Shown here: one piece after another, positions 9,299-17,784 of the stretch
Layout: each line of letters begins with the position of its first letter
Position numbering within the stretch: the first letter of the stretch is position 1
Source of the DNA: Pseudarthrobacter chlorophenolicus A6
GTDB lineage: Bacteria; Actinomycetota; Actinomycetes; Actinomycetales; Micrococcaceae
NCBI RefSeq assembly: GCF_000022025.1
Contig: NC_011886.1
Span: 4,009,209 to 4,073,208, forward strand
Length of the DNA stretch: 64,000 nucleotides
Reading direction: 5' to 3'
Notes under the pieces: generated by a model
Told to the model about the DNA's origin: nothing
What the model saw: the letters and a program-made list of their open reading frames with translations, nothing else
The model's database searches: none
Program-made: the position numbers and the translations under genes

Positions 9299-10084
9299 AT
9301 GCTGGAGCCGAAGACGATTGAGGCCATCGCGGACGAGCTGGTGGAGGCCGCCCGGACCCGCACTCCCGTGCCCCGACTGACAGCCCGCTACCCGGAGATG
9401 ACGGTGGAGGACTCCTACGCCGTCCAGCAGTTGTGGCGGCGCCGCAACGAGGAAGCCGGCCGGACCCTGGTGGGGCGCAAGATCGGCCTCACGTCCAAGG
9501 CCATGCAGGCCGCCACCGGCATCACCGAACCGGACTACGGCGCCATCTTCGACGACATGGTGCTGGAAACCGGCTGCACGGTGCAGTGGGACCAGTACAC
9601 GCACCCGCGTGTGGAGGTGGAGTTGGCGTTTGTCCTGAAGGACGGGCTCAAGGGCCCCGGCTGCACCATCTTCGACGTCCTGAAGGCCACCGACTACGTG
9701 GTTCCGGCCCTCGAGATCCTCGATTCGAGGATCGAAATGGAGGGCCGGACCATCGTGGACACCATCTCGGACAACGCCGCCATGGGAGCGATGGTGATCG
9801 GCGGCCGCCCCGTGAAGCCGGACGCGGTGGACCTCCGCTGGGTCTCGGCCATCCTCTACAAGAACCAGACCGTGGAGGAAACGGGTGTGGCCGCCGGTGT
9901 CCTGGACCACCCCGCCAACGGCGTCCACTGGCTCGTCAACAAGATCGCAGCCCACGGCGACTCCCTGAAGGCCGGGGACATCATCCTGGCCGGCTCCTTC
10001 ACCCGGCCCCTCTGGGCTTACAAGGGCGACACCGTCCATGCCGACTACGGCCCCCTGGGGAGCGTGACGTGCCGCTTCGAATAG
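9299..10084 (+). CDS. hpaH: 2-oxo-hept-4-ene-1,7-dioate hydratase
   Basis: A 261-aa member of the 4-oxalocrotonate decarboxylase / 2-keto-pentenoate hydratase family. It adds water to 2-oxo-hept-4-ene-1,7-dioate in the homoprotocatechuate pathway. Family features seen are [12 protein letters not shown] near residue 60, the likely metal-site stretch [12 protein letters not shown] (about 101-112) and [12 protein letters not shown] (about 138). It starts 3 nt after hpaD ends and overlaps hpaI by 16 nt, so translation is probably coupled. Confidence 0.92.
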   Translation: MLEPKTIEAIADELVEAARTRTPVPRLTARYPEMTVEDSYAVQQLWRRRNEEAGRTLVGRKIGLTSKAMQAATGITEPDYGAIFDDMVLETGCTVQWDQYTHPRVEVELAFVLKDGLKGPGCTIFDVLKATDYVVPALEILDSRIEMEGRTIVDTISDNAAMGAMVIGGRPVKPDAVDLRWVSAILYKNQTVEETGVAAGVLDHPANGVHWLVNKIAAHGDSLKAGDIILAGSFTRPLWAYKGDTVHADYGPLGSVTCRFE

Positions 10085-10881
10085 ACCACACTTTCCGGGA
10101 CGCCCTCGCTGCGCAACAAGGCGAAGCAGGCAGACCGCTGGCGGGGATGTGGGTGTGTTCGGGCAGCCCGCTGATCGCCGAGCTCTGCGCCGGGTCCGGC
10201 CTGGACTGGCTCCTGGTGGACGCCGAGCACAGCCCCAACGGGCTCGAGTCCATCCTCGCCCAGCTCCAGGCCATCCACGGTTACCCGGTCCAGACGCTGG
10301 TCCGGCCACCGGTCAACGACACCGTTGTCATCAAGCAGTACCTGGACCTTGGCGTGCAGAACCTGCTGATCCCCATGGTCAACTCGGTGGCCGAGGCCGA
10401 AGCTGCCGTGGCGGCAACCCGCTACCCGCCCCACGGCGTCCGCGGGGTAGGCTCCGCCCTGGCCCGCGCAGCCCGCTGGAACCGGGTCCCGGATTACCTC
10501 GCCAACGCCAACAGCACCATCAGCGTCACCGTCCAGATCGAATCCACTGCCGCCGTTGAGGCGGTGGCGGACATCCTCAAGGTGGACGGCGTGGACGCCG
10601 TCTTCGTGGGCCCGTCCGACCTTGCCGCCTCGATGGGCCTGCTGGGACAGCAGGAACACCCCGAGGTGCGCGCCGCCGTCGAGCACTGCCTCGCTGCTGC
10701 ACGGGCTGCCGGGAAGCCTGCAGGCGTCAACGCCTTCAACCCGGACACCGCACGGCACTACCTCGACAACGGAGCGGACTTCATCCTGGTGGGCGCCGAC
10801 GTCGCCCTCCTCGCCCGCGGCTCCGAAGCCCTCGCCGCCAAATACATCAGGCCCGGCGGCGGGACCCAGGCCAGTTACTGA
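10069..10881 (+). CDS. hpaI: 4-hydroxy-2-oxo-heptane-1,7-dioate aldolase
   Basis: A 270-aa class II pyruvate-dependent aldolase of the HpcH/HpaI family that yields pyruvate and succinate semialdehyde. Active-site residues follow the E. coli enzyme with a constant offset of nine: H54 (DAEHSPN), R79 (VRPP), E158 (VQIEST) and D184 (GPSDLA). The hallmark RYPPHGVRGVGSALARAARWNR is almost intact. GTG 10069 is chosen because GGGGAG lies 6 nt upstream inside hpaH; the frame is open far upstream, but that stretch is only hpaH in another frame. Confidence 0.93.
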   Translation: MPLRIDHTFRDALAAQQGEAGRPLAGMWVCSGSPLIAELCAGSGLDWLLVDAEHSPNGLESILAQLQAIHGYPVQTLVRPPVNDTVVIKQYLDLGVQNLLIPMVNSVAEAEAAVAATRYPPHGVRGVGSALARAARWNRVPDYLANANSTISVTVQIESTAAVEAVADILKVDGVDAVFVGPSDLAASMGLLGQQEHPEVRAAVEHCLAAARAAGKPAGVNAFNPDTARHYLDNGADFILVGADVALLARGSEALAAKYIRPGGGTQASY

Positions 10882-10914
10882 CCAGCGGGCCAGGACAATA
10901 TTGCCCGGAGCGGG

Positions 10915-11151
10915 TCAGCCAACCCGGGTGTAGCTGATTTCCGTCTCCCCCGCCGCGCCGCCGGGGAGTGTCACATACGTGCCCTGCGGCCTGCTGGCAG
11001 TTTCCAGGAAGTCTTCCGGGTGCGAGACGTAGCTGCCCTCGGGACGCGGCGAAACCTCCGCCCCGGCGGGCAGGGAGACGTAGCTCCCGCCGCGGGGGAC
11101 GGCGGTGGCGTCGATTGCGCCGGCTTCAATGAGGTAGGACTGCAAAGCCAT
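10915..11151 (-). CDS. Small protein with three G-[ST]-Y-V repeats, unknown function
   Basis: A 78-aa protein that I do not recognise. It contains three evenly spaced copies of a nonamer: RGGSYVSLP (20-28), PEGSYVSHP (37-45) and PQGTYVTLP (55-63), 17-18 residues apart. There is no signal peptide, Cys or membrane segment. Start ATG 11151 has a strong AGGAGA 6-7 nt upstream; a longer in-frame start at 11193 has no such site. It converges on hpaI and follows a leader of about 160 nt from a promoter near 11316-11345. The repeats suggest short beta strands, perhaps a binding or structural protein (weak inference). Confidence 0.72.
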   Translation of the reverse strand: MALQSYLIEAGAIDATAVPRGGSYVSLPAGAEVSPRPEGSYVSHPEDFLETASRPQGTYVTLPGGAAGETEISYTRVG

Positions 11152-11315
11152 GGTGTTCTCCTGCGTTTCTGGGTGGGGGCGCCCATTACCCACTTCGCCT
11201 GCGGTTTGGGGGCAGGAGGAAGCGTGGATTTCGCTGGTGGGTATGCGGTGCGTTTGCCTTGATCCGGGGAGGAATCACCCGGCAGTCCCTTCAGGACTTC
11301 ACCGGCCTGCCGTTG

Positions 11316-11345
11316 ATTCTAGGGCTTAATATGAGCAGTTCACAA
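11316..11345 (-). promoter_or_regulatory. Possible promoter of the small repeat-protein gene
   Basis: On the minus strand TTGTGA (11345-11340) and TAGAAT (11321-11316) are 18 bp apart. Transcription would begin about 155 nt upstream of ATG 11151, giving an unusually long leader for such a short gene. The -35 box overlaps the stop codon of the upstream PEP-utilising enzyme gene. Confidence 0.45.
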
Positions 11346-14048
11346 TAACTTTTTTGTGGATGACGCAGAATTTTCGATTGTTGCCTGGTCTGCCGGCAGG
11401 ACGGTGACCGTGCCGGCGTCCCCGTCCACCAGGACCTGCTGCCCGGTGGTGAGCCGCTGCGTGGCCACGCCGGTGCCCAGGACAGCGGGGATGCCGTACT
11501 CACGGGCCACGATGGAGCTGTGGCTCAGCGGGCCGCCCACATCGGTCACCACCGCCGAGGCCATGGCGAACAGTGAGGTCCAGGCAGGAGTGGTAATCCG
11601 CGCCACCAGGACGTCGCCCGGCTGCATCTGGCCGAAGTCCTGGGGTCCGGACAGCACCCGCGCCGGGGCATTGACCCGGCCCGAGCTCGCCCCGACGCCC
11701 TTGATGACATCACCGCTCTGGTGCTGTGAACCGGCCGGCATCCACGAGCCGAAGGACCGCTCCATCCACCGGCTCTCCGGAAGCATCTGCGGAGCAGCGG
11801 CCTTCGCCTGGCCCCGCCACAGCATCCGCCGCTCCTCGACGGCGTCGGCACGGACCGGGCGGGCCGTGCCGGTGATGGCCACAGCAGCAGCACCGGCCGC
11901 CTGCGTGCCGGGCGCGGCGAGGCCGAACTCCACGGCGCTGCGCAGCTCCTGGAACCGCAGCCAGAACACATCATCAGGGGCGGCGATCACCGAAGATGCC
12001 ACCAGCCGGTGCCCGAGTTCACGAAGCATCCGGCGGAGCACGGGCCATGCAAGGCCGACGTCGGCGAGCGCGTCTTCCCGGATCGGCGCGGTCTCCTGGG
12101 CCCACCGGAGCAGCCGGCGGAAAACGGCACGACGGCGGGGTCCCAGGCGCGCCGCGGCGTCACGGGTCAGTTCCTCCCGGCGCTCGGTCAGCAGCCGTTG
12201 GCGATCATGCGGGTCCGTGCCCTGGCCGCGGAGGTAGAACTTCACGGTATCCAGCAGGGCGGACGGATCATCCGCCGGCACCGGGATGGCGAAGTCCAGG
12301 TTATAGACGGCATGGCCGTAGAGATCCAGATGCTCCTGGAACGTGAACCTCCACTCCTGCCAGAGGACTCCGTCCACCCCCGCCGGCGGCGAACCGGTGC
12401 GCTGGCACTCGGCGAGTTCCGCCGTCGGCCGTTCCAGCAAAACCGCCGTGAGCCCTGGATCGCTGCGCGCCCAGCCGGCAAGGTCCCAGAGCGACTTCTC
12501 GGCGCGGATGGGCTCACTGTCGAAGCCGAGGAGCAGTGCCTGCGCCGGGGGATCCCCGTTCCGCCGGACCAGCTTGTCGTAGAACGCCCGGAAGGACAGC
12601 TCGCTGGTGGCCGCGAGCGGAATGATGGACTGCACGGCGGTGTAGTAGACCGTCCCGGCATCCAGCAGCGACTGCACGCCGGCCACCAGCTCCCCGCCGG
12701 GCAGCTCCTGCAGTGGCTTCGCAGCCCAGTCCTTGACCACCCGCCGGTACTTGGGGTGCGAGTACTCACGCCAGCCGGCCACGCCCATGTGCGCTTCGCC
12801 GCGGAACAGTGCCCGGAAGGCTGCCGGCGATTTGGCCATCATCCGCCACATGCCGGCGTTCCGGTAGTAGTAATAGGCGTAGCCATTAACGGTGGGCAGC
12901 CGGACGTCGCCCTCGCGGACGGCGTTCTTGCCCACCGCTCCGGCCAGCAGCGCCTGCAGTGACCTCGCTACGGAGCCGTCGATGAGGTCCGCGAACAGTG
13001 GGGTCAGCGGGTCCGGCAGCTGCTCCACGATGCTGGCCCGGAAGTACATGCCCTTCGGGTAGGGCAGGGGCCAGGTGTCCGGGATGTCGGCCGCCGGCTC
13101 CGGCAAGGCGGTGATGGGGCGGGACTGCAGGATGAAGAAAGTGCCGCCGGCACGCGCCCACTCGACGTCCTGCGGCACCTCGAAGTGCCCCGCAATCTGC
13201 CTGCCCAAAGCGGCCAGTTCCCCAACTGCGGAATCGTCGAGGACGGGCGCACGACGGCGGGCTGCCGCCACCGGCTGCTCCCGCGTCCCGTCCTGCGCGT
13301 ACACGGTCATGACGGATTTATCGGCCGTCTGCCGCGAGAGCACCTTCCCCGTGGACACCTCCACCACCATGTCATCGGTGCTGACGGTCCCGCTGACCAC
13401 CGATTCCCCCAGGCCCCAGGCGGCACTGACCACTGCCTGGTCGCGCCGGCCGTTTGCGGGGTTGGCGGTGAACATCACCCCGGCCGCCTCGGCTTCCACC
13501 ATCTGCTGGACCACCACCGCGAGCCGTACCCGGTTCGGAAGCACGCCTTCGCGGGCCCGGTACGCCATGGCGCGCGCCGTCCAGAGCGAGGCCCAGCAGC
13601 CGATGACCGCTGCCATGAGCGCCTCGAAGCCCCGGACATTCAGGTAGGTGTCCTGCTGCCCGGCAAAGCTGGCCGAGGCCAGGTCCTCCGCGGTGGCTGA
13701 CGAGCGGACCGCCACCGGGACGTCCGCCCCGCCAAGGAGCCCGTAGGCGCCGGCGAGCTCGTCCCGCATGGTGCCCGGAATGGCGCCGCCCGTGAATAAG
13801 GCACGGATTTGGTCGGACGCAGCCGCATAGTCCCCGGGCGCAGCGTCCGGGGACAGCGCGGCCAGGCGCTGGATTTCGTCCCCAAGGCCGTTGGCGCTGA
13901 CGAATTCTGCGTAGGCAGCGGTGCCCAGCACGAATCCCGGCGGAACCGGCAGCCCGGCCCGGATGAGGCCGGCCAGGCCCACAGCCTTGCCGCCGGCAGC
14001 GGCCAGATCGCCGATTCCCGTATCGCTGAGACCGTTGATATATGGCAT
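11340..14048 (-). CDS. PEP-utilising phosphotransferase of the rifampin-phosphotransferase type
   Basis: A 902-aa protein with an N-terminal PPDK/PEP-synthase ATP-grasp domain (about 1-320; GGKAVGLAGLIRAG, VAVRSSATAEDLASASFAGQQDTYL, ILQSRPITALPEP), a large middle region, and a C-terminal swivelling phospho-His domain (about 790-890) with the phosphorylated His in GGPLSHSSIVAREYGIPAVLGTG. It lacks the PEP/pyruvate TIM barrel of true PEP synthase. This order and length match rifampin phosphotransferases, which inactivate rifamycins using ATP. Whether the middle region binds rifamycin is unknown. The start ATG follows AAGGAC. It is divergent from the aldehyde dehydrogenase gene. Confidence 0.75.
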   Translation of the reverse strand: MPYINGLSDTGIGDLAAAGGKAVGLAGLIRAGLPVPPGFVLGTAAYAEFVSANGLGDEIQRLAALSPDAAPGDYAAASDQIRALFTGGAIPGTMRDELAGAYGLLGGADVPVAVRSSATAEDLASASFAGQQDTYLNVRGFEALMAAVIGCWASLWTARAMAYRAREGVLPNRVRLAVVVQQMVEAEAAGVMFTANPANGRRDQAVVSAAWGLGESVVSGTVSTDDMVVEVSTGKVLSRQTADKSVMTVYAQDGTREQPVAAARRRAPVLDDSAVGELAALGRQIAGHFEVPQDVEWARAGGTFFILQSRPITALPEPAADIPDTWPLPYPKGMYFRASIVEQLPDPLTPLFADLIDGSVARSLQALLAGAVGKNAVREGDVRLPTVNGYAYYYYRNAGMWRMMAKSPAAFRALFRGEAHMGVAGWREYSHPKYRRVVKDWAAKPLQELPGGELVAGVQSLLDAGTVYYTAVQSIIPLAATSELSFRAFYDKLVRRNGDPPAQALLLGFDSEPIRAEKSLWDLAGWARSDPGLTAVLLERPTAELAECQRTGSPPAGVDGVLWQEWRFTFQEHLDLYGHAVYNLDFAIPVPADDPSALLDTVKFYLRGQGTDPHDRQRLLTERREELTRDAAARLGPRRRAVFRRLLRWAQETAPIREDALADVGLAWPVLRRMLRELGHRLVASSVIAAPDDVFWLRFQELRSAVEFGLAAPGTQAAGAAAVAITGTARPVRADAVEERRMLWRGQAKAAAPQMLPESRWMERSFGSWMPAGSQHQSGDVIKGVGASSGRVNAPARVLSGPQDFGQMQPGDVLVARITTPAWTSLFAMASAVVTDVGGPLSHSSIVAREYGIPAVLGTGVATQRLTTGQQVLVDGDAGTVTVLPADQATIENSASSTKKLL

Positions 14049-14254
14049 GACCGCACGTCCTTGCTGCCCGGCGGGGCGGTGCCGTGAACCTGATCCTCAA
14101 CATCATGGCACCGCATGGCAGGGCCTGCCACTGTTCCCTCCGGGTCAACAGTCCTGCGCCACAACACAAGGACCGCGCCCCGCGCTCAACCACACTGGGA
14201 GTAGCCCGCCCAGCCGCCCGGCTGGCGTCCTTGCCTACTCGAAGTGGAGTACCC

Positions 14255-15664
14255 GTGGAAACCTATGACGCGCTGCTGGCAGCCATCTCGTCTGCCCCCG
14301 GAACCGGCCGGACCATCCTGGACCCCGCAACCGGCGCGGCCGTGGGCGAAGCTCCGGTGCACGGAGTGGCGGACCTGGAAGCGGCCATCACCGCAGCCGC
14401 CGCTGCGCAGCCGGCATGGGCTGCCCTGGGCCACGACGCCCGGTCCGCCGTCCTCCTCAAGGCCGCCGACGCCGTCGAACGTTCCGCCGAGGAACTCGCC
14501 CAGTTGCTCTCCCGCGAGCAGGGAAAGCCCCTCAACGGGCCCAACGCCCGCTTCGAAGTGGGCGCCTGCGCAGCGTGGCTCCGCGCCGCGGCCGGCACTC
14601 CCCTGGCACCCGAAACCCTGGTGGACGACGGTGAAACCCGCGCCGACCTGCACTACCGGCCCATCGGCGTCGTGGGTGCTATCGGGCCGTGGAACTGGCC
14701 CATGATGATCACCACCTGGCAGGTCGCCCCCGCCCTCCGCATGGGCAATACCGTGGTGGTCAAGCCTTCCGAGTACACGCCCCTGTCAGTCCTGGCGCTG
14801 GCCAAGGTGCTCAACGAAGAACTTCCCGAAGGGCTGCTGACAGTAGTGTCCGGCGGCCGGGATGTGGGCGAAGCGCTGGCATCGCACCAATCAATCGGCA
14901 AGGTCATGTTCACCGGGTCCACCGCCACGGGCAAGGCGATCATCCGGTCGTCTGCGGATACCGTCAAACGCCTCACCCTCGAGCTCGGCGGCAACGACGC
15001 CGGCATCGTCCTGCCCGGCACCGATCCCCGGGCCATCGCCCAGGACCTCTTCTGGGGCGCCTTCATCAACACCGGCCAAACCTGCGCCGCACTCAAGCGC
15101 CTCTACGTCCACGACTCCATCTACGATGCCGTCTGCGAGGCCCTCACCGACGTCGCAAAAGCCATGCCGATGGGGAATGGCCTGGACGAAAACAACGTCC
15201 TGGGCCCGCTGCAGAACAAGGCGCAGTACGACGTCGTCGCGAACCTCGTGGAGGCGGCCAGGGCTTCCGGAGCACGCGTCCTCCTCGGCGGGAACCCGGA
15301 CTCCAGCCGGCCCGGCTACTTCTACCCCGCCACGCTGGTGGCGGACATCGACAACGGCAACCCGCTCGTGGCCGAGGAACAGTTCGGCCCCGCACTGCCG
15401 ATCATCCGCTACGGCAGCATCGACGAAGCTGTGGAGATGGCCAACGACCTCGACGTCGGCCTGGGCGCCTCAGTATGGTCCTCCGACCCCGCGGCGGCCC
15501 GCGCTGTTGCTGCCCGGCTGGAAGCAGGCACCGTCTGGATCAACCGGCACGGCGCGGTCGATCCGCGAATTCCGTTTGGCGGGGCCAAGCAGTCCGGCTA
15601 CGGACTGGAATTCGGTGCCGAAGGCCTCAAGGCCCTGGGCGTACCGCAGGTCATCAACGGCTAG
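14255..15664 (+). CDS. NAD(P)-dependent aldehyde dehydrogenase
   Basis: A 469-aa ALDH-superfamily enzyme with GPWNWPMM (substrate channel/NAD site), general base Glu243 in LELGGNDAG and nucleophile Cys277 in NTGQTCAALKR. GTG 14255 follows GGAG by 5 nt; the open frame continues upstream to 14084 but without family resemblance. The substrate is not determined. The hpa operon makes succinate semialdehyde about 3 kb away, so a role there is possible but unproven. The 3' end of the gene is the first of three 15-bp tandem units. Confidence 0.85.
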   Translation: METYDALLAAISSAPGTGRTILDPATGAAVGEAPVHGVADLEAAITAAAAAQPAWAALGHDARSAVLLKAADAVERSAEELAQLLSREQGKPLNGPNARFEVGACAAWLRAAAGTPLAPETLVDDGETRADLHYRPIGVVGAIGPWNWPMMITTWQVAPALRMGNTVVVKPSEYTPLSVLALAKVLNEELPEGLLTVVSGGRDVGEALASHQSIGKVMFTGSTATGKAIIRSSADTVKRLTLELGGNDAGIVLPGTDPRAIAQDLFWGAFINTGQTCAALKRLYVHDSIYDAVCEALTDVAKAMPMGNGLDENNVLGPLQNKAQYDVVANLVEAARASGARVLLGGNPDSSRPGYFYPATLVADIDNGNPLVAEEQFGPALPIIRYGSIDEAVEMANDLDVGLGASVWSSDPAAARAVAARLEAGTVWINRHGAVDPRIPFGGAKQSGYGLEFGAEGLKALGVPQVING

Positions 15665-15693
15665 GCCATTGACGGCTGGGTCATCAACGGCTG
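15649..15693 (+). repeat. Three tandem 15-bp units at the aldehyde dehydrogenase stop
   Basis: The units are GGTCATCAACGGCTA, GGCCATTGACGGCTG and GGTCATCAACGGCTG. The first codes for the enzyme's last residues V-I-N-G and contains the TAG stop. The next two stay in frame and would read A-I-D-G-W-V-I-N-G before a TGA. This looks like slippage duplication of the gene end. Confidence 0.8.
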
Positions 15694-15703
15694 AAGGCCC
15701 GGC

Positions 15704-16102
15704 TCACCCCATGGCGGGAGCCACCGAGGTGCGGCGGGACAGGTGGCGGCGGGCCCACCGGGCGAGCTTCCTGCCTTTGCCCTGCCACCAGTTGTCCTCG
15801 TCCTTGCCGTAGTGGAACCGGAAGATGATGGCGGTGAGCACGAACATGCCCATCACCACATCGATCCACGACGACACCACGATGGCCACAAGGACCGTCA
15901 GGGCATCGGCGACGACCGCCGGGATGGCCAGGGTCCGGAAGACGGTGCTAGCCACGTAGCGCCGGTGCGACCGCGGAACGGACGTTGCCCGGACCATGTC
16001 GAAGCAGACGCACACCACCACGATCGTCTGCCCGATGGCCAGCATGGTCTGTCCTGGCACCGAAGCGCTGAAGGACGCAACTGCTTCCATTCCCGGGCTC
16101 AT
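15704..16102 (-). CDS. Small integral membrane protein, unknown function
   Basis: A 132-aa protein that I do not recognise. It has three or four predicted hydrophobic segments (about 20-36, 52-74 and 76-92) and a strongly basic C-terminus (GKGRKLARWARRHLSRR), consistent with a cytoplasmic tail. It converges on the aldehyde dehydrogenase gene. ATG 16102 is the first start; ATG 16090 (MEAVASF) is also possible. No enzymatic motif is visible. Confidence 0.65.
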   Translation of the reverse strand: MSPGMEAVASFSASVPGQTMLAIGQTIVVVCVCFDMVRATSVPRSHRRYVASTVFRTLAIPAVVADALTVLVAIVVSSWIDVVMGMFVLTAIIFRFHYGKDEDNWWQGKGRKLARWARRHLSRRTSVAPAMG

Positions 16103-16149
16103 GGCCGGGCCAAGAGAAGAGAACCAAACATGGAATAACCCCCAGAAAC

Positions 16150-16186
16150 GAATGGAACCACTGCTGGTTCAGCAGTGATTCCATTC
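16150..16186 (-). terminator. Hairpin downstream of hspR
   Basis: A 17-bp stem with one mismatch (GAATGGAACCACTGCTG against CAGCAGTGATTCCATTC) closes a 3-nt loop. It lies about 90 nt past the hspR stop on the minus strand and is followed by GTTTC, so it is a likely end of the dnaK operon. The T-tract is weak. Confidence 0.6.
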
Positions 16187-16277
16187 AAGGTTTCCGCGGG
16201 AGGAGCCGCACGAGTAGTGGGTACTCTAATTTCGCCCGTCGGCCAGGGGCCGGGTACTCACCGGGCGGCAGCTGGCG

Positions 16278-16703
16278 CTACTGCCCGATGGCACGGGGCC
16301 GCCACACCACCATGGCCTGCGACCGCGGACGGGGGCGCTGGCCGCGGGCCAGGCTCACGACGTCGCCGGCCGCTCCGGCGGCAAAGATGCGGGAGTCGAA
16401 CGCCTGCGGGCGCCGCCCCAGTTCTTCGGTCAGTTCCAGCACGCGCCGCTGCAGGGCAGACACCTGATTTTCCAGTTCCAGGATGCGTTTGATCCCCTCG
16501 AGGGAGACGCCTTCCTGGGACAGCCGCTGCACTTCGCGGAGCATATTGACGTCCCGCTGCGAGTACCGCCGGGACTTCCCGGGAGCGCGGCTGGGTTTGA
16601 CGATGCCAAGGCGGTCGTACTGGCGGAGCGTCTGGGGGTGCATGTCAGCCAGTTCAGCCGCCACGGAAATCACGAAGATGGGCTGGTCAGCGTTGATGTC
16701 CAC
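16278..16703 (-). CDS. hspR: MerR-type heat-shock repressor HspR
   Basis: A 141-aa MerR-family protein with the winged-helix signature FVISVAAELADMHPQTLRQYDRLGIVKPSR (about 10-39) and a coiled-coil tail (EGIKRILELENQVSALQRRVLELTEEL). HspR represses its own operon by binding HAIR inverted repeats with DnaK as co-repressor. Two such repeats lie upstream of dnaK here. GTG 16703 is chosen because GGAGGAGG lies just upstream. It is the last gene of the dnaK-grpE-dnaJ-hspR operon. Confidence 0.94.
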   Translation of the reverse strand: MDINADQPIFVISVAAELADMHPQTLRQYDRLGIVKPSRAPGKSRRYSQRDVNMLREVQRLSQEGVSLEGIKRILELENQVSALQRRVLELTEELGRRPQAFDSRIFAAGAAGDVVSLARGQRPRPRSQAMVVWRPRAIGQ

Positions 16704-16718
16704 GGCACACCTCCTCCG

Positions 16719-17699
16719 CTACAGCCGGGCCTTGGCGGCCAGGCCCTCTCGAACGTCGGCACCGGACGTGGCCTCGGCGAAGGCCTTCACGGCGGCCTCG
16801 GCCTCCTTGTTCAGGTTCTTGGGCACCGCGACGTCGATGGTCACCAGAAGGTCGCCCGTGGCCTTGGAGGTCTTCACGCCTTTGCCCTTCACCCGCAGGG
16901 TACGGCCCGACGGCGTGCCGGCCGGAACACGGACCCGCACCTTCTCGCCGTCAATGGTGGGTACCTCGATGTCTCCGCCCAGGGCAGCCTCGGGGAAGGT
17001 GACCGGGACGTGGATGCGGAGGTTGTCGCCGTCGCGCGTGTAGAACTCGTGCGGCTTGACCGAGACGGCAACCACCAGGTCGCCGTTGCCGGCCTGGCCG
17101 GGCTGGCCCTTGCCGCGCACCCGGACCTTCTGGCCGTCCTTGATGCCGGCGGGGACGCGGACATCAATGACTTCGCCGTTGGGCTCGCGCAGGCCGATGG
17201 TGGTGCCGCGGATGGCCCCGGAGAACGAGATGCTGGTGGATGCGGTGCGGTCCGCGCCCTTCTGGGGTGTCCGCTGGAACCCGGGCGAGCCGCCGAAGCC
17301 GCCGCCGAACAGGTCAGCGAACTCGGGCGGGATGTTGCCGGAGGACGGGTTGAATCCGCCCGCGTGCCGTCCCGTGTTGCCGGTGAAGAGGCCGCCGAAC
17401 AGGTCCTCGAACCCGCCGTTGCCGCCCGCGGCACCGCCGCCGCCGGGAGCGAACCGGGCGCCGCCGCCCATGGCGCGGATGGCATCGTACTGCTGGCGCT
17501 CATCGGCATCGGAGAGCACCGAGTAAGCCTCGGAGACGTCCTTGAATTTCTTCTCGGCAGTCGCGTCGCCGGAGTTGGTGTCCGGATGGTACTGCCGTGC
17601 CAGCTTCCGGTAAGCCTTCTTGATATCGGCGTCGGAAGCGTCCTTGGCAACACCAAGGATCTTGTAAAAGTCCTTGTCCACCCAATCCTGGCTAGCCAA
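16719..17699 (-). CDS. dnaJ: DnaJ co-chaperone without zinc finger
   Basis: A 326-aa J-domain protein that stimulates DnaK ATPase. The J domain (residues 10-75) has the HPD motif in YHPDTNSGD, then a G/F-rich linker (about 76-145) and the two beta-sandwich substrate domains (about 155-310). The four CxxCxGxG repeats of the zinc-finger type are absent, so it is a class II (CbpA-like) DnaJ. The start is TTG 17699, behind AAAGGAAA. It lies between grpE and hspR. Confidence 0.92.
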   Translation of the reverse strand: MASQDWVDKDFYKILGVAKDASDADIKKAYRKLARQYHPDTNSGDATAEKKFKDVSEAYSVLSDADERQQYDAIRAMGGGARFAPGGGGAAGGNGGFEDLFGGLFTGNTGRHAGGFNPSSGNIPPEFADLFGGGFGGSPGFQRTPQKGADRTASTSISFSGAIRGTTIGLREPNGEVIDVRVPAGIKDGQKVRVRGKGQPGQAGNGDLVVAVSVKPHEFYTRDGDNLRIHVPVTFPEAALGGDIEVPTIDGEKVRVRVPAGTPSGRTLRVKGKGVKTSKATGDLLVTIDVAVPKNLNKEAEAAVKAFAEATSGADVREGLAAKARL

Positions 17700-17727
17700 T
17701 GGCGTTTCCTTTCAAAAAAGTTAGGGG

Positions 17728-17777
17728 CCGGTGGTTGAGCTTGTCGAAACCTGGGTTTCGACAAGCTCAACCACCGG
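17728..17777. repeat. Perfect 24-bp palindrome between grpE and dnaJ
   Basis: Bases 17728-17751 are the exact reverse complement of 17754-17777, with only 2 nt between. The arms contain TTGAGCTTGTCGAAACC and GGTTTCGACAAGCTCAA. There is no T-tract. The sequence resembles REP-like elements common between genes of Micrococcaceae (general recollection, not checked). In the operon mRNA it would form a very stable hairpin 29 nt upstream of the dnaJ start. Confidence 0.85.
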
Positions 17778-17784
17778 GGTAATG

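Noticed and set aside
9433..10068. Upstream extension of the hpaI frame
   Set aside because: These codons are hpaH read in another frame; HpaI family resemblance and a good ribosome site begin at GTG 10069.
14084..14254. Upstream extension of the aldehyde dehydrogenase
   Set aside because: No family resemblance before ETYDALL, and GTG 14255 has a GGAG site.
17728..17777. Palindrome as an intrinsic terminator inside the dnaK operon
   Set aside because: No T-tract on either strand, a near-absent loop, and dnaJ-hspR need read-through.
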